64,000 nucleotides of DNA from an uncultured Prevotellaceae bacterium (GCA_900320245.1 ONRP01000007.1:27765-91764), one strand, 5' to 3'; counted from the first letter of the stretch, positions 17,315 to 26,829 are shown. Numbers and translations: made by a program. The notes: a model not told the origin generated them from the sequence alone.

Positions 17315-19060
17315 ATGTTGAGAAAGATGAAAAAGATGATATTATTGGTGCTGTCGGTCGTGGCAATGGCGCTGTCGGCCTCGGCACAGCATGCGGTTGG
17401 TGACTGGCGCATCCACACGTCATTTGTCGGCGATCAGGTGAAGTCCATCGCCGAGAGCCGCCAATGGGTTTACTACCTGTCGTCGTCGAGTCTGTTCCGT
17501 CTCGACAAGGAGACGGGCGAGAACGAGGCGATGACCCGCGCGGGCGACTTGAGCGACCAGACCGTGTCCAACATCTACTACAACAGCGACAAGGACTACC
17601 TGATTGTGGTCTATGCCAATGCCAACATCGACGTGATACGCGGCAATGGCAAGGTGGTGAATATGCCCGAAATCAAGGATGCCGTGATGACGTCGAGCAA
17701 GAACATCAACGATGTTACCTTTGCCCCTGGCAAAATCTATATGGCAACCGATTTCGGCTATGTGGTGATTGATGACTCGAAGTATGTTGTCAAGGAGTCC
17801 CACATCTACGGCACTCCGCTGACCTCGGTGGCACAGGTGGGAGATGTATTGCTCCTGACCACCAGCAACGCGGCCTACTATGGCAATGCCGACAGTTACT
17901 ATGAGCAATTATCGTCCTTCTCTACTGCCAATATCAAGACGGGTAGCCGCATCCGTCCCATCAACGACCAGTCGTTCTTCTGCTTGACAGGCTGGACTTG
18001 GTGGACCTCGATGACGGTTGATGATCAGGGCATCCCGCACTTCACAACGAAGTCGCTGATTGAAAACCGCACCGACCTGCTCCAGAAGACCCAAGGAGGT
18101 TTCCTGCTCAACGTGCCTCTTGCAGGCAAGTGCTACATAACTGATGAGAATGGTCTGAATCCCGTGGGAACAGAGGTCGGACAGGAATTGTGCAGTTGCA
18201 ACCCTGACGGCACTGACGACACCTGGTGGGCAGCAGGTCCCAATGGTCTGCATCAACTGGGCAGCGAGAGTTACTACAAGCCCAATGCCATGTCGATGTC
18301 GAATCCCTTCTGGATGACGTATAATAAATCCAAGGACCTGCTCTATGTGTCGACCACGGCTGCCAATGCACTTGTCGGAACCGCATTTCCGACCAAGATT
18401 AACACCTATGACGGCATGAAGTGGACCGATGTGACCCCAGAGGGTGCCCCTGAGCATGGCTCGTTCTGGATTGAGTTCCTGCCCGATGAGCCGAATACCT
18501 ATTTCTTAGGTACCTGGAAGAATGGCTTGCTCAAGGTGGTTGACAATGAGATTGTCTTGACCTATGATGCTACGAATAGCCCTCTTCGCAAAAAATCTGG
18601 TGCGATGCATCCCGTCACGACGATTGACCGCTATGGCAATGTGTGGGCGCTGCAGTCGCTCGAAAACCCCGAGCATCCTGCCATGGTGCTGCCCGCTGCC
18701 AAGGCTAAGCAGAACGTGGCCAATGCCGACGACTGGCAGACCCCCACCATCGATGGCATCAACACGGGTCACACCGTGCGCGACATCGCCCTGTCGACCC
18801 GCAACAGCAACTACGACATCAAGATGTTTTCCGATGGTGACTTCGAGCAGCCCATCGTCTTCTGGAACAATGGCGGCGAACTGCAGTCGCGACCTCCGCA
18901 AGTGCAGTTCAACCAGTTCACCGACCAGGATGGCTTGCCCTACACCTGGACCAATATCCTGTGCCTCACCGAGGACCTGACGGGACTCGTGTGGATGGGC
19001 TCGACCGAGGGCGTCATCTCGTTCAACCCCGCCCAGGCCTTCTCGGGTGATTCAGGGTGA
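17315..19060 (+). CDS. Second PorZ-like protein, N-terminal part (frameshifted)
   Basis: 581 residues with a signal peptide (about 1-25, ending ALSASAQ) and propeller blades clearly paralogous to the gene at 11783: both open with W-(K/R)-(M/I)-H-(N/T)-S and share (S)DxT(I/V)SxIYY followed by YANxNIDVI. The frame ends at TGA 19058 in the middle of the family domain, and the missing ~190 residues continue one frame over (next entry). Joined, the product would be about 773 residues, matching its paralogue. Either a one-base deletion near 19050-19057 (real, or an assembly error) or an unusual recoding event. Confidence 0.75.
   Translation: MLRKMKKMILLVLSVVAMALSASAQHAVGDWRIHTSFVGDQVKSIAESRQWVYYLSSSSLFRLDKETGENEAMTRAGDLSDQTVSNIYYNSDKDYLIVVYANANIDVIRGNGKVVNMPEIKDAVMTSSKNINDVTFAPGKIYMATDFGYVVIDDSKYVVKESHIYGTPLTSVAQVGDVLLLTTSNAAYYGNADSYYEQLSSFSTANIKTGSRIRPINDQSFFCLTGWTWWTSMTVDDQGIPHFTTKSLIENRTDLLQKTQGGFLLNVPLAGKCYITDENGLNPVGTEVGQELCSCNPDGTDDTWWAAGPNGLHQLGSESYYKPNAMSMSNPFWMTYNKSKDLLYVSTTAANALVGTAFPTKINTYDGMKWTDVTPEGAPEHGSFWIEFLPDEPNTYFLGTWKNGLLKVVDNEIVLTYDATNSPLRKKSGAMHPVTTIDRYGNVWALQSLENPEHPAMVLPAAKAKQNVANADDWQTPTIDGINTGHTVRDIALSTRNSNYDIKMFSDGDFEQPIVFWNNGGELQSRPPQVQFNQFTDQDGLPYTWTNILCLTEDLTGLVWMGSTEGVISFNPAQAFSGDSG
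19049..19060 (+). other. Frameshift site in the second PorZ-like gene
   Basis: Upstream frame reads S-G-D-S-G-stop; downstream frame resumes V-N-H-I-K-V-P. Adding one base just before GGGTGAAC would give a smooth S-G-D-S-x-V-N-H-I-K junction. There is no classical heptameric slippery sequence or obvious downstream hairpin. Confidence 0.7.
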
Positions 19061-19635
19061 ACCACATCAAGGTGCCGCGCAACGACGGCACGGATATGGC
19101 CGACTATCTGCTGAGCGGTCTGCAGGTCAACGACATCGCTGTCGACGGTGCCAACCGCAAGTGGATTGCCACGCAGTCGTCGGGCCTGTTCCTCGTGAGC
19201 GCCGACGGCACGCAGATCATCAAGAAATTCAATACCACCAACAGCGCTTTGACCTCCAACACGGTCTTTCAGGTGTGCTGTAATCCCAACAGCAACTCGG
19301 TGTACGTCACGACACCCTCAGGCCTGTATGAGTACTTCAGCGACTCGAGTCCTGCCGAGACTTCCTATGACAACATCTATGCCTATCCCAATCCGGTGCG
19401 TCCCGACTATGGCGGCGATGTCACCATTATGGGGTTGATGGATAACTCGTTGGTCAAGATTGCTGATGCCGGCGGCAACGTCATCAGGCAACTCAAGTCG
19501 ACAGGCGGCATGGTGACCTGGGACTGCTGTGACCAGTATGGTGACCGTGTCAAGACGGGCATCTACATGGTGCTCTGCTCTCGTGCAAACGGTGGCAGTG
19601 AGTCCGTTGTGACCAAGATTGCCGTAGTAAGGTAA
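19057..19635 (+). CDS. Second PorZ-like protein, C-terminal part (frameshifted)
   Basis: 192 residues from a GTG that is probably not a real start. Contains the last propeller blade (RKWIATQSSGLFLVSADG) and the C-terminal Ig-like domain (IYAYPNPVRPDYGGDVTI, then KTGIYMVLCSR), both aligning by eye to the end of the PorZ-like gene at 11783. It overlaps the upstream fragment by 4 bp in the -1 frame. Unless the shift is a sequence error, the sorting tail would be lost from the exported protein. Confidence 0.7.
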   Translation: MNHIKVPRNDGTDMADYLLSGLQVNDIAVDGANRKWIATQSSGLFLVSADGTQIIKKFNTTNSALTSNTVFQVCCNPNSNSVYVTTPSGLYEYFSDSSPAETSYDNIYAYPNPVRPDYGGDVTIMGLMDNSLVKIADAGGNVIRQLKSTGGMVTWDCCDQYGDRVKTGIYMVLCSRANGGSESVVTKIAVVR

Positions 19636-19746
19636 CAGACAACCAATACAGTATCAGAGGACGAACCACTAAGGAGATCTTTGTAAGGACCATCTTGCGC
19701 CTGTTTAAAGACAAGTGAAGTGAATCACGATAAAACCATTGATACT

Positions 19747-20661
19747 ATGAAACGATTGCTTTTATATGTAGCCGCCATTATGTTTGGCTCGTTTATAGGC
19801 CAGGCGCAACCTGCCGTTGAATTGCATGATGTCACGGCGGCCATTACCGACTCGGTGCGCATCGTGCCCAATTTTGCCATGGGAGACATGCGTTCTTACC
19901 GTGCCACGATAAAGACTGTAATGGAGGGGTCAAGTTCTGACTTTTTATCGATGGATTATCACATGAAAGTAGAATTGGTTGACAGGGATCACTACGGCAT
20001 GTCCTTAACCCTTGATAATATTGTTTGCGACCAATCAGCCGACCTGAACATGGAGCAGTTGCTTGAATTATTTGGCACCGAGGGAGTTCATTTCTACTTC
20101 AATCGCCATAGCCTGAAGGTGGACAGCATCGATTGTTCAAATTTGGTAAAGCCATTAACGGAATTGCTGATTAAAGTCTCAAGTGGAATTGACCAAGCGC
20201 CGGATGAAGATTCAACACAGTTATTAAATGATGATGGATTGGATGACAGGTTTATCAATGGAATGGCGAGCAAACTATTTGAAGGCATCATTCAAACCTG
20301 GGCCGACCAGTACGGTCGCACCTATGCCATGGGTGACTCCCGATGGATTGAAACCGATGAAGACCTTGAGAACACTGAGGTTGAAGATATTGATACCGAT
20401 ATTCAAGATGAAAATGTAGTCGTAGAAGAGTTCGAAGTTTCTGTGCAATGGGTTCATCAGGCATTTGCCCACATTAACGAGGACGGGACCTTCTTTTACC
20501 GGGATACAATCTCGTGGGAATCATTGATGCTCGACAACTGGTCGGAGCATAAAGAGGCATCATTCGACGCCAAAGGCTGGCCAGTAGAAATCAATAATAC
20601 TACCACTATGGGTGATGCCACTACCACTATCCACTGGCAATTGATTGAGGAGGATGACTGA
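19747..20661 (+). CDS. Exported protein of unknown function
   Basis: 304 residues from the ATG at 19747; the frame extends 9 codons further to a GTG at 19720, but MKRLLLY begins the signal peptide (about 1-20, ending IGQAQ). The mature part is acidic, with a Glu/Asp-rich stretch near residues 205-230 (DLENTEVEDIDTDIQDEN). No motif I recognise. Coding here is more AT-rich and less biased than in neighbours, which may indicate a fast-evolving or acquired gene. It precedes a 374-bp gap. Confidence 0.65.
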   Translation: MKRLLLYVAAIMFGSFIGQAQPAVELHDVTAAITDSVRIVPNFAMGDMRSYRATIKTVMEGSSSDFLSMDYHMKVELVDRDHYGMSLTLDNIVCDQSADLNMEQLLELFGTEGVHFYFNRHSLKVDSIDCSNLVKPLTELLIKVSSGIDQAPDEDSTQLLNDDGLDDRFINGMASKLFEGIIQTWADQYGRTYAMGDSRWIETDEDLENTEVEDIDTDIQDENVVVEEFEVSVQWVHQAFAHINEDGTFFYRDTISWESLMLDNWSEHKEASFDAKGWPVEINNTTTMGDATTTIHWQLIEEDD

Positions 20662-20930
20662 CAATGAATCATACTGATTCCTTCGTCGGTATGTATCGAA
20701 TTATCGTATCGTCCTGTCGCCCTCTTTATTAAATAGCATTAGCCCCAAGATTTTTCAATACGAATCACGCTCAGTAAGCGAATTGCACGAAAAAAATAAA
20801 AATTTGCATTAGCCCCGCAGGGTTAGAGCCGACTTCAATATCATTGCGTTCTTTTTGTCACCGTGGTAGGTGGCGCTATCACACATCTGCAAGCGATGGG
20901 GTGGACTTGTTCGTTTTTTTTGATTGAAAA
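20662..20930. other. Gene-free stretch, possibly a decayed repeat element
   Basis: No coding frame is convincing. The 11-mer GCATTAGCCCC occurs twice (20736-20746 and 20806-20816), the second followed by CGCAGGG and a GC-richer block (to ~20900) containing a small CACC/GGTG hairpin. This looks like the remains of a dispersed intergenic element, but I cannot name it. Confidence 0.4.
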
Positions 20931-20962
20931 TTTGGATTTTTTCTCTTTTTTCGCTTAATTTG
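20931..20962 (+). promoter_or_regulatory. Promoter of the first DUF4251 gene
   Basis: -33 box TTTG (20931-20934), 20-bp spacer, -7 box TTAATTTG (20955-20962), one base off TANNTTTG. The ATG lies 73 bp downstream. Confidence 0.65.
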
Positions 20963-21035
20963 CAACGATTTACAAACGATGTGTTTTTTGAAAAGAGATA
21001 AAACCTTTAGTTTAACTGATTAAAATCTAAACATT

Positions 21036-21533
21036 ATGGCAAAGAAGTTTTTATTGATGATGACCGTGCTTGTGGCAGTGCTGCTGCAGGCTTGCGGCAC
21101 GACCGACGGCTTGACCAATGCCGAGCGCCAGGCGGCGATAACCCGCCAGGTGCAGGAGGGGCTTGACACGCGGCACTACACGATTGCCGTGGACTGGATG
21201 AAACCCTTGGGTGGCATGGCTCGCCATGTGACCTCCAACTATGAGTTGAAGGTGAACGGTGATGAGGTGGACAGTTACCTCCCCTATGTGGGCGAGGCCT
21301 ACCGCTTGCCCTATGGCGGCGGCAAGGGTCTGAACTTCAAGGGTAAAATCGAGGACTACACCATCACCTATCTCACGAGCAACCGCTCCCACATCGAGTT
21401 CCGAGTGACCAACGATGAGGATACCTACTACTTCCGTATCGACGTGTTCAACAACGGAAAATCCATCATCGACATCATCGCTCAGGAGCGTGATGCGATT
21501 TCATTTGACGGAGAAATGGTTTTCAAGAATTAA
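21036..21533 (+). CDS. DUF4251 lipoprotein
   Basis: 165 residues. Lipoprotein signal with a lipobox Cys at about residue 20 (LLQAC). The conserved DUF4251 features are visible: a central SYLPYVGEAY, then LNFKGKIEDY and a C-terminal YYFRIDVFNNGKSIIDI. The family is common in Bacteroidales and has no known function; cell-envelope location is predicted. The next gene encodes a paralogue, 79 bp on. Confidence 0.85.
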   Translation: MAKKFLLMMTVLVAVLLQACGTTDGLTNAERQAAITRQVQEGLDTRHYTIAVDWMKPLGGMARHVTSNYELKVNGDEVDSYLPYVGEAYRLPYGGGKGLNFKGKIEDYTITYLTSNRSHIEFRVTNDEDTYYFRIDVFNNGKSIIDIIAQERDAISFDGEMVFKN

Positions 21534-21612
21534 ACTAATTACGGAAAAAAACATCTAATTAATAGAAGGCAGTTTTTTGCCGCTTCGTTTAACGTACTAA
21601 CTCCATAGGATT

Positions 21613-22104
21613 ATGAAAAAAATACTCTTCTTCGCCGTTATGGCTCTCGTTATGACGTCCTGCAATACCAGCAAGAATGCAACTGTCGACCCCGCACAGG
21701 TCGCGGCTGTCAAATCGTTGCTGGAGCAGCAACAGTATTTCGTAATGGTCGGCTCAATGCGCCCGTTGTCGGCTCCGACGATGCCTGTCAGCCAGGGGCA
21801 CAAGATGATTGTGCGCGACGGCATGGTATCTTGCTATCTGCCCTATGCCGGCTCAGGACAGAATGTGGGCTATGGCGCCAGCGGCTACAAGGCCATGAAT
21901 TTCAGCGCACCGGTGCTCGATTACAAGGTGGAGTATCCCAAGGATGACCGCGCCCGTGTCACCTTCAGGGTCGACAATGGCGATGACCACTACAGGTTCC
22001 ATGTCGAGATCTTCATGAACGGTAAGACCACCATTGACGTAGAACCGCGCGGACGTGATGCTGTTTCCTACAGCGGCATGCTGCACGGGCTGGAGATGCT
22101 GTAA
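21613..22104 (+). CDS. DUF4251 lipoprotein, paralogue
   Basis: 163 residues with a lipoprotein signal (lipobox Cys about residue 17, VMTSCN). It repeats the pattern of the preceding gene: CYLPYAGSG, MNFSAPVLDY and YRFHVEIFMNGKTTIDV at matching positions, so a tandem duplication followed by strong divergence is likely. Function unknown. A strong bidirectional terminator follows. Confidence 0.85.
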   Translation: MKKILFFAVMALVMTSCNTSKNATVDPAQVAAVKSLLEQQQYFVMVGSMRPLSAPTMPVSQGHKMIVRDGMVSCYLPYAGSGQNVGYGASGYKAMNFSAPVLDYKVEYPKDDRARVTFRVDNGDDHYRFHVEIFMNGKTTIDVEPRGRDAVSYSGMLHGLEML

Positions 22105-22125
22105 TGGCTTTGGAAGAGAGGCAAT

Positions 22126-22170
22126 GAAAATGAAAGAGGCGGGCCGCTTGGGCTCGCCTCTTTCATTTTC
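22126..22170. terminator. Bidirectional terminator between DUF4251 gene and sbcC
   Basis: A perfect 16-bp inverted repeat (GAAAATGAAAGAGGCG at 22126-22141, complement at 22155-22170) with a 13-nt loop, A-rich on one flank and T-rich on the other. It ends both convergent transcripts. Confidence 0.9.
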
Positions 22171-22181
22171 ATATTGTTGCA

Positions 22182-25100
22182 TCAGGTGGTGACCTGGACG
22201 CGGCTCACGGTGTTGTTGTCGGGGTCGCGGAAGACCTGGATCTGGGTGGGTACGCGCTCCTTGAGCATCTCCACGTGGCTGATGATGCCCACGCGTCGCC
22301 CGCCGATGTCGTACAGGCGGTTCAGCGTTTCCATCACATTGTCCAGGTAGTTGGGGCTGAGCGATCCGAAGCCTTCATCGATGAAAATCGTGTCCATGCT
22401 GAAGATCCGGCCGGTCATGTTGGACAGTGCCAGTGCCAGTGCCAGCGACACCATGAAACTCTCGCCGCCCGAGAGGGTGGTCACCGAGGTCAAGTCGCCC
22501 TGGATGAGGTCGCGCACCAGGATGACGAGTGAGGTGGGCGAGGGCTCGAGTTCGTAGCGGTTGTTGAACTGGCGCAGGTAGCCGTTGGCGCTTTGCAGCA
22601 GGTCGCCCAGGATGTAACTTTGGGCGATTCTGCGGAATTTGTTGCCGTCGCTGTTGCCCAGCATGGTATTAAACTGTTCCCACTGCTTGCACTCCTTCTC
22701 GGCCTGATCAAGCATGGCCTTCTTGCCCCGGAACAGTGCGGCATTCTTCTCGTCGTCGCTGAGCCGGGTCTTTTTCTCGGCGATTTGTGACTTCAGGCCG
22801 TCGAGGGCTTCCTGTTTTTCGGTGATGGTAGCCTCGAGACGCTCCAGGTTCTCCTCATTGTAATCGGGTTTCTTGCCTTTCAACTCCTGCAGTTGTTGGG
22901 TCAATGTGCCGATGGCGCTCTTGATGCCGATGATGTTGTCGTTCAGCGTCTGGTGTGCCTGCCTGATGCCGTCAATGTCGGCCTGGGAGTGGCCGATGAG
23001 TTCGTGCAGCCGCTCCATCGTCATGGCCGGGTTGAGCGAGAGGAATCTGTCCAGTGCCTGTTTGCTCGTGGCGGCATTTTCTTTGGTATGGGTCAACTGG
23101 GTCTGCCATTGCAGGTATTTGCCGGCCAGTTTGCGCCAGCGGTCTCCCAGGTTGTCGGGTGCCTGCGGCAGGGTGTTGCCATCGTCGGTGAAGCCCTGGA
23201 TGCTCTCTTTGTGCTTGAGCATGATGGGGATGGCCGTGCGGCGCACCTCAAGCGACTGACCCAGTTCTTGACGGGTGGTCACCAAGTGTCGGTAATTGGC
23301 CGCTGTTGCCTGCAATTGTGCGATGAATTCATCGTCGGCATGGTCTTTCCAGTCTTTGATGACCAGCAGGTCGTCTAATTGTTGGGCCATATTGGCGGCC
23401 TCTCTCTTGCTGAGGTCGATGAGTTGGCGCTGGTACCTGATGGCGTCAGTGATGGTGTTGAGTTGCAGTTCTGCCGTGTGATGCTCCTGCATGGCCTTGT
23501 CGAGGCGCTTTTGCTCGGCTTTCATCTTGTCATCAAGTTCGCTCGCTGCCTTCAGTTGCCCGTTGAGCAGTGCCACTTGGCCTTCAATCTCTGTGATAAG
23601 ACTGCCAACCATGGTTTCATCGCCCATTTCATCGACGTTTTTCCCGCATTGTGCCAGCAGTTGGCGGGTTGCGTTCCAGTGCTTGGCGCGCTCGTCTTGT
23701 CGCTTGGCCAGGTCTATGCCTGCTTGCTTGATGAGGTTCTCATTGTTGGCTATCAGTTTCTCGGCTCCCTTGATTTGAGCGAGGGTCTGGTTCAGGTCGT
23801 CTTCGGCCATTTTGAGTTGCTTTCTCAACTCCTCGAGTTCGCTCTCGGCTTTAGGAGCGAGAAGGGTGGTGATGGTGTTGCCGCACACGGGGCACGTGTC
23901 GCCCTGGTGCAGGGTCTTGTGGGCTTGCTCCAGCAGTTGGTTCCAGTCGGTCATCCGCACGACTTGCTCATGGCAGGCCTCTTTGCGTGCGCGTTTCTCA
24001 CCGACAGTGGCTTTGACGGCCTCCAAACGGCCGATTTCATCGGCTTGCTGGTCCTTCAGTTCTTTAAGCCTTGTCTCGGCTTGTGTGACCAGGTCCTGCT
24101 TGGTCTTGAAGGTGTCAAGGGCCCGTGAGGCGCTGTTCCAGTCATTGATTTTGGCACTGATTCCAGTCACGTTGAACTGGGCCAGTTCCTGTTTCAGTTT
24201 CTCGACGATGGTCCCCATTTCATCGGCTTTGGCCTTGGCGGTTTCAACCGCTTTCTGGGCCTCGGGCAGCCGTTTCTCTTCTTTCTCCAGACCCTCGGCA
24301 TATTCCTTGATGTTGCCGTTCTTATTCCGCCACTGGTTAAAAAACGAAACGATTTCGCCGATGGCGTCATACATGGCCTTGTTTGTGGCTTCGCTCTCGA
24401 TAGTTTGCCCCATTTCATCGACTTTTTTCTGAGTGGCATCGATGTCGGCACTCATGGCGCGCAGGGCAGCGCACAGCAGGTTGTACTCTTGCTGTATGGA
24501 GGTTTTCTGGTCCTCGAGTTCCTTGATGTGGTCCAGTGCGCGCTGGTTCTCTTTGATGTGATGGCGCGCGTCGAGGGTGGCGTCCCAATCCTTGACCAGC
24601 GATTGCTGCGCCTTGTGCTCCTCGGTGCTGGTGCGTGCCACTTCTTTGTCGAGCAGTTCGCTGTTCAGGGCAATGTCTTTCTCTATCCGGGCCTTGCTGT
24701 TGAGCCACTGGACCATGGCAATGGCTCGTTGCAGCACTGCGTTCATGGTCTTGTGCTGGGCGTCAAGTTGCCCCATTTCTTCGATGATTTTGGCCTTTTG
24801 TTCTTCATCGAGCAGGAATATGTTCTCCATTTGGCCGCTCAGGATTTTGCAGCGGTCGCTCTTCTCCTGGTAGACCTGATAGATTTTCTTGCCCAGTTGG
24901 GTGTAGATTCCTGTGCCCGTCATCTTCTCCAGCAGGTCGGATTTTTCGTTGTCATCGCTGTTGAGGAACTCGGCAAACTTGCCCTGTGCGAGCACTACGG
25001 TGCGGAAAAACTGGTGGATGTCAAGCCCGACGATATTCTCGATTTCTTCATTGATTTTATCAGAGTTGCTGATGAAGGCCGCAGGTGTGACCCCGTCGGC

Positions 25101-25511
25101 CGTGCGCAGGACTCTGGAAACCGTTGATATTTTGCCGTCAATCTTGCCGTTGGCGCGGTGCGTTTCCCACGTTGCGACGTAGGGGACGCCCTGGTTGTTC
25201 TCAAATGTCAGTTCAACACTGGCTTTCACGCTGCCGCGCCGCAACAGTTGGCGGGGATTGTTGGTCCTCTGCTCCTCTCTTTTATCTCCGATGTTGCGGT
25301 CGGTTTCATAGGCCACATTGCGGGCAGCCTTCAAGCGTGGTGTGCTGCCGTAGAGCACCAGGCACAGGCAATCGATGATGGTGGACTTGCCCGAGCCGGT
25401 CTCGCCGGTAATCAGGAATAGACGTTCGTCGTTGAGCGGGGCCTGGTCAAAGTCGATGACGGCATGCTCAATGGAGGCGATATTTTCGATGGTGAGTCGG
25501 TGGAGTTTCAT
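22182..25511 (-). CDS. sbcC: SbcC, Rad50-like exonuclease subunit
   Basis: SMC-like ATPase of the SbcCD (Mre11-Rad50) complex, which processes DNA ends and hairpins. Of 1109 residues, the ends form the ATPase head: Walker A GETGSGKS (36-43), signature TLSGGESFMVSLALALALS, and Walker B IFIDEGFGSLSP near the C-terminus. In between lie long coiled coils with a zinc hook CPVC at about residue 540. It overlaps sbcD by 4 bp, so the two are co-translated. Confidence 0.96.
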   Translation of the reverse strand: MKLHRLTIENIASIEHAVIDFDQAPLNDERLFLITGETGSGKSTIIDCLCLVLYGSTPRLKAARNVAYETDRNIGDKREEQRTNNPRQLLRRGSVKASVELTFENNQGVPYVATWETHRANGKIDGKISTVSRVLRTADGVTPAAFISNSDKINEEIENIVGLDIHQFFRTVVLAQGKFAEFLNSDDNEKSDLLEKMTGTGIYTQLGKKIYQVYQEKSDRCKILSGQMENIFLLDEEQKAKIIEEMGQLDAQHKTMNAVLQRAIAMVQWLNSKARIEKDIALNSELLDKEVARTSTEEHKAQQSLVKDWDATLDARHHIKENQRALDHIKELEDQKTSIQQEYNLLCAALRAMSADIDATQKKVDEMGQTIESEATNKAMYDAIGEIVSFFNQWRNKNGNIKEYAEGLEKEEKRLPEAQKAVETAKAKADEMGTIVEKLKQELAQFNVTGISAKINDWNSASRALDTFKTKQDLVTQAETRLKELKDQQADEIGRLEAVKATVGEKRARKEACHEQVVRMTDWNQLLEQAHKTLHQGDTCPVCGNTITTLLAPKAESELEELRKQLKMAEDDLNQTLAQIKGAEKLIANNENLIKQAGIDLAKRQDERAKHWNATRQLLAQCGKNVDEMGDETMVGSLITEIEGQVALLNGQLKAASELDDKMKAEQKRLDKAMQEHHTAELQLNTITDAIRYQRQLIDLSKREAANMAQQLDDLLVIKDWKDHADDEFIAQLQATAANYRHLVTTRQELGQSLEVRRTAIPIMLKHKESIQGFTDDGNTLPQAPDNLGDRWRKLAGKYLQWQTQLTHTKENAATSKQALDRFLSLNPAMTMERLHELIGHSQADIDGIRQAHQTLNDNIIGIKSAIGTLTQQLQELKGKKPDYNEENLERLEATITEKQEALDGLKSQIAEKKTRLSDDEKNAALFRGKKAMLDQAEKECKQWEQFNTMLGNSDGNKFRRIAQSYILGDLLQSANGYLRQFNNRYELEPSPTSLVILVRDLIQGDLTSVTTLSGGESFMVSLALALALSNMTGRIFSMDTIFIDEGFGSLSPNYLDNVMETLNRLYDIGGRRVGIISHVEMLKERVPTQIQVFRDPDNNTVSRVQVTT

Positions 25512-26710
25512 TGTCTGCTTTCCTCTTCTACTAATTGTTGAACATAGTTGAACATGGCTTTTTCGTCATCGGTCATTGCCCGACCGATTTTCTCGAGGTA
25601 ATATTGGTTGGCGACCTCGATGGGCTGTTTGCGGTTGAACTCTTCAACCGTCATCTGCCGGGACGGGCCTGTAGCGGTGTTCAGCGCGGTCTTCTTGATT
25701 TCGCAGAAACGGCCCTGCTGTGCATTAACGGCCTTGGCGGCGCGCTCCTGTGCGCCGTTGGGCAGGTAGTGCTCAACGGCCACGTTGAGCCTGATGTAGG
25801 CGTTCTTGACGTCGTTGCGCTGTTCCTCCACCAGGGCCAGCGCGGTCACCAGGTCCACGGGATCCTTGGCGGGGATAGTGTGCAGGGGTCTGATGTTCTT
25901 GATGGCGGTCGTGGTGACTTGGGGCAGGGCGCCGTGGGCCTCGATGGTGACGATGCTCACCGAGTGCTCGCACTGCTCGTCAAAACTTACGGGTACCGGG
26001 GTGCCGCAGTAGCGGGCATGGTCGCTCACCTGTTGAGGGCGGTGGATGTGGCCCAGGGCGGCATAGTCGTAGCCCTGGCCCAGCGTATCGATCTCGACGC
26101 ACTCCATCGTCATGTTGCGGTCGTGGCCGGTGAAGTCGCTGTTGTTGACGGCGAGGTGGGCCATAAGGACCACGGGCAAGGCGTCGGGATTCCCGGCGTT
26201 CACGTGCTCGAGCAGGGCCTCAAAGTAGGCGCGCTGGCGCTCGCCGCTTTCGATATCCTCGTCGCTCACTTTGGGAAAACTGTTCCTGTGGGCATAGGGC
26301 ACCGCGGCGACGATGCCCTTGTCCGTCACGGGAATGATGTGGCGCTGCAGGTCGGCAAGGCCCTGGCTGTCGCGGGCAATGCCGCCCAGCACCCTCACGC
26401 CCGCCAGGCGCCACAGCAGGCTGTCGCTCTCGAGTCTGGACGCACTGTCGTGGTTGCCGGCGATGACCACAATGGCCATGCCGGGGCAGGCTTTGTGTAT
26501 GTCGAGCATTCCCTCAACATACATGCTCACAGCCGCGCTCGACGGTGCTGCCGTGTGGTAGATGTCGCCGCTCACGAGCAGGGCGTCGGGCTGCTCTTGG
26601 GCAACGATAGCAGCCAGTTGCCGCAAGAAGTCGCGCTGCTCCTCGCTGCGGTCATAGCCGTAAAAATTCTGGCCCAGGTGCCAGTCGCTGGTGTGGATAA
26701 GTTTAAACAT
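25508..26710 (-). CDS. sbcD: SbcD, Mre11-like nuclease subunit
   Basis: Metallophosphoesterase nuclease of SbcCD. The N-terminal metal motif HTSDWHLGQ (Asp9, His11), then SGDIYH and GNHD mark the active site; the C-terminal part (from about residue 280) is the SbcC-binding region. I place the start at 26710 (MFKLIHTSDWH); the frame also allows 26716, two codons earlier. First gene of the sbcDC operon, with a good promoter 67 bp upstream. Confidence 0.95.
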   Translation of the reverse strand: MFKLIHTSDWHLGQNFYGYDRSEEQRDFLRQLAAIVAQEQPDALLVSGDIYHTAAPSSAAVSMYVEGMLDIHKACPGMAIVVIAGNHDSASRLESDSLLWRLAGVRVLGGIARDSQGLADLQRHIIPVTDKGIVAAVPYAHRNSFPKVSDEDIESGERQRAYFEALLEHVNAGNPDALPVVLMAHLAVNNSDFTGHDRNMTMECVEIDTLGQGYDYAALGHIHRPQQVSDHARYCGTPVPVSFDEQCEHSVSIVTIEAHGALPQVTTTAIKNIRPLHTIPAKDPVDLVTALALVEEQRNDVKNAYIRLNVAVEHYLPNGAQERAAKAVNAQQGRFCEIKKTALNTATGPSRQMTVEEFNRKQPIEVANQYYLEKIGRAMTDDEKAMFNYVQQLVEEESRQ

Positions 26711-26776
26711 GAACAATCACTGAATTAAATGGTTCGACAAGTTCATACATTTTTCCCTGTTAGGTTTTTCTTTAGG

Positions 26777-26808
26777 CAAATATAGTAAAAAGATTTGAGA
26801 TATGCAAA
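26777..26808 (-). promoter_or_regulatory. Promoter of sbcDC
   Basis: On the minus strand: -33 TTTG (26808-26805), 20-bp spacer, -7 TATATTTG (26784-26777). A full match to the Bacteroidetes consensus. Confidence 0.8.
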
Positions 26809-26829
26809 TCTGGCGCGTTAATAGATGTT

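Noticed and set aside
19049-19060. Programmed -1 frameshift in the second PorZ-like gene
   Set aside because: No X-XXY-YYZ slippery heptamer and no clear downstream structure; a base deletion or sequencing error is simpler.
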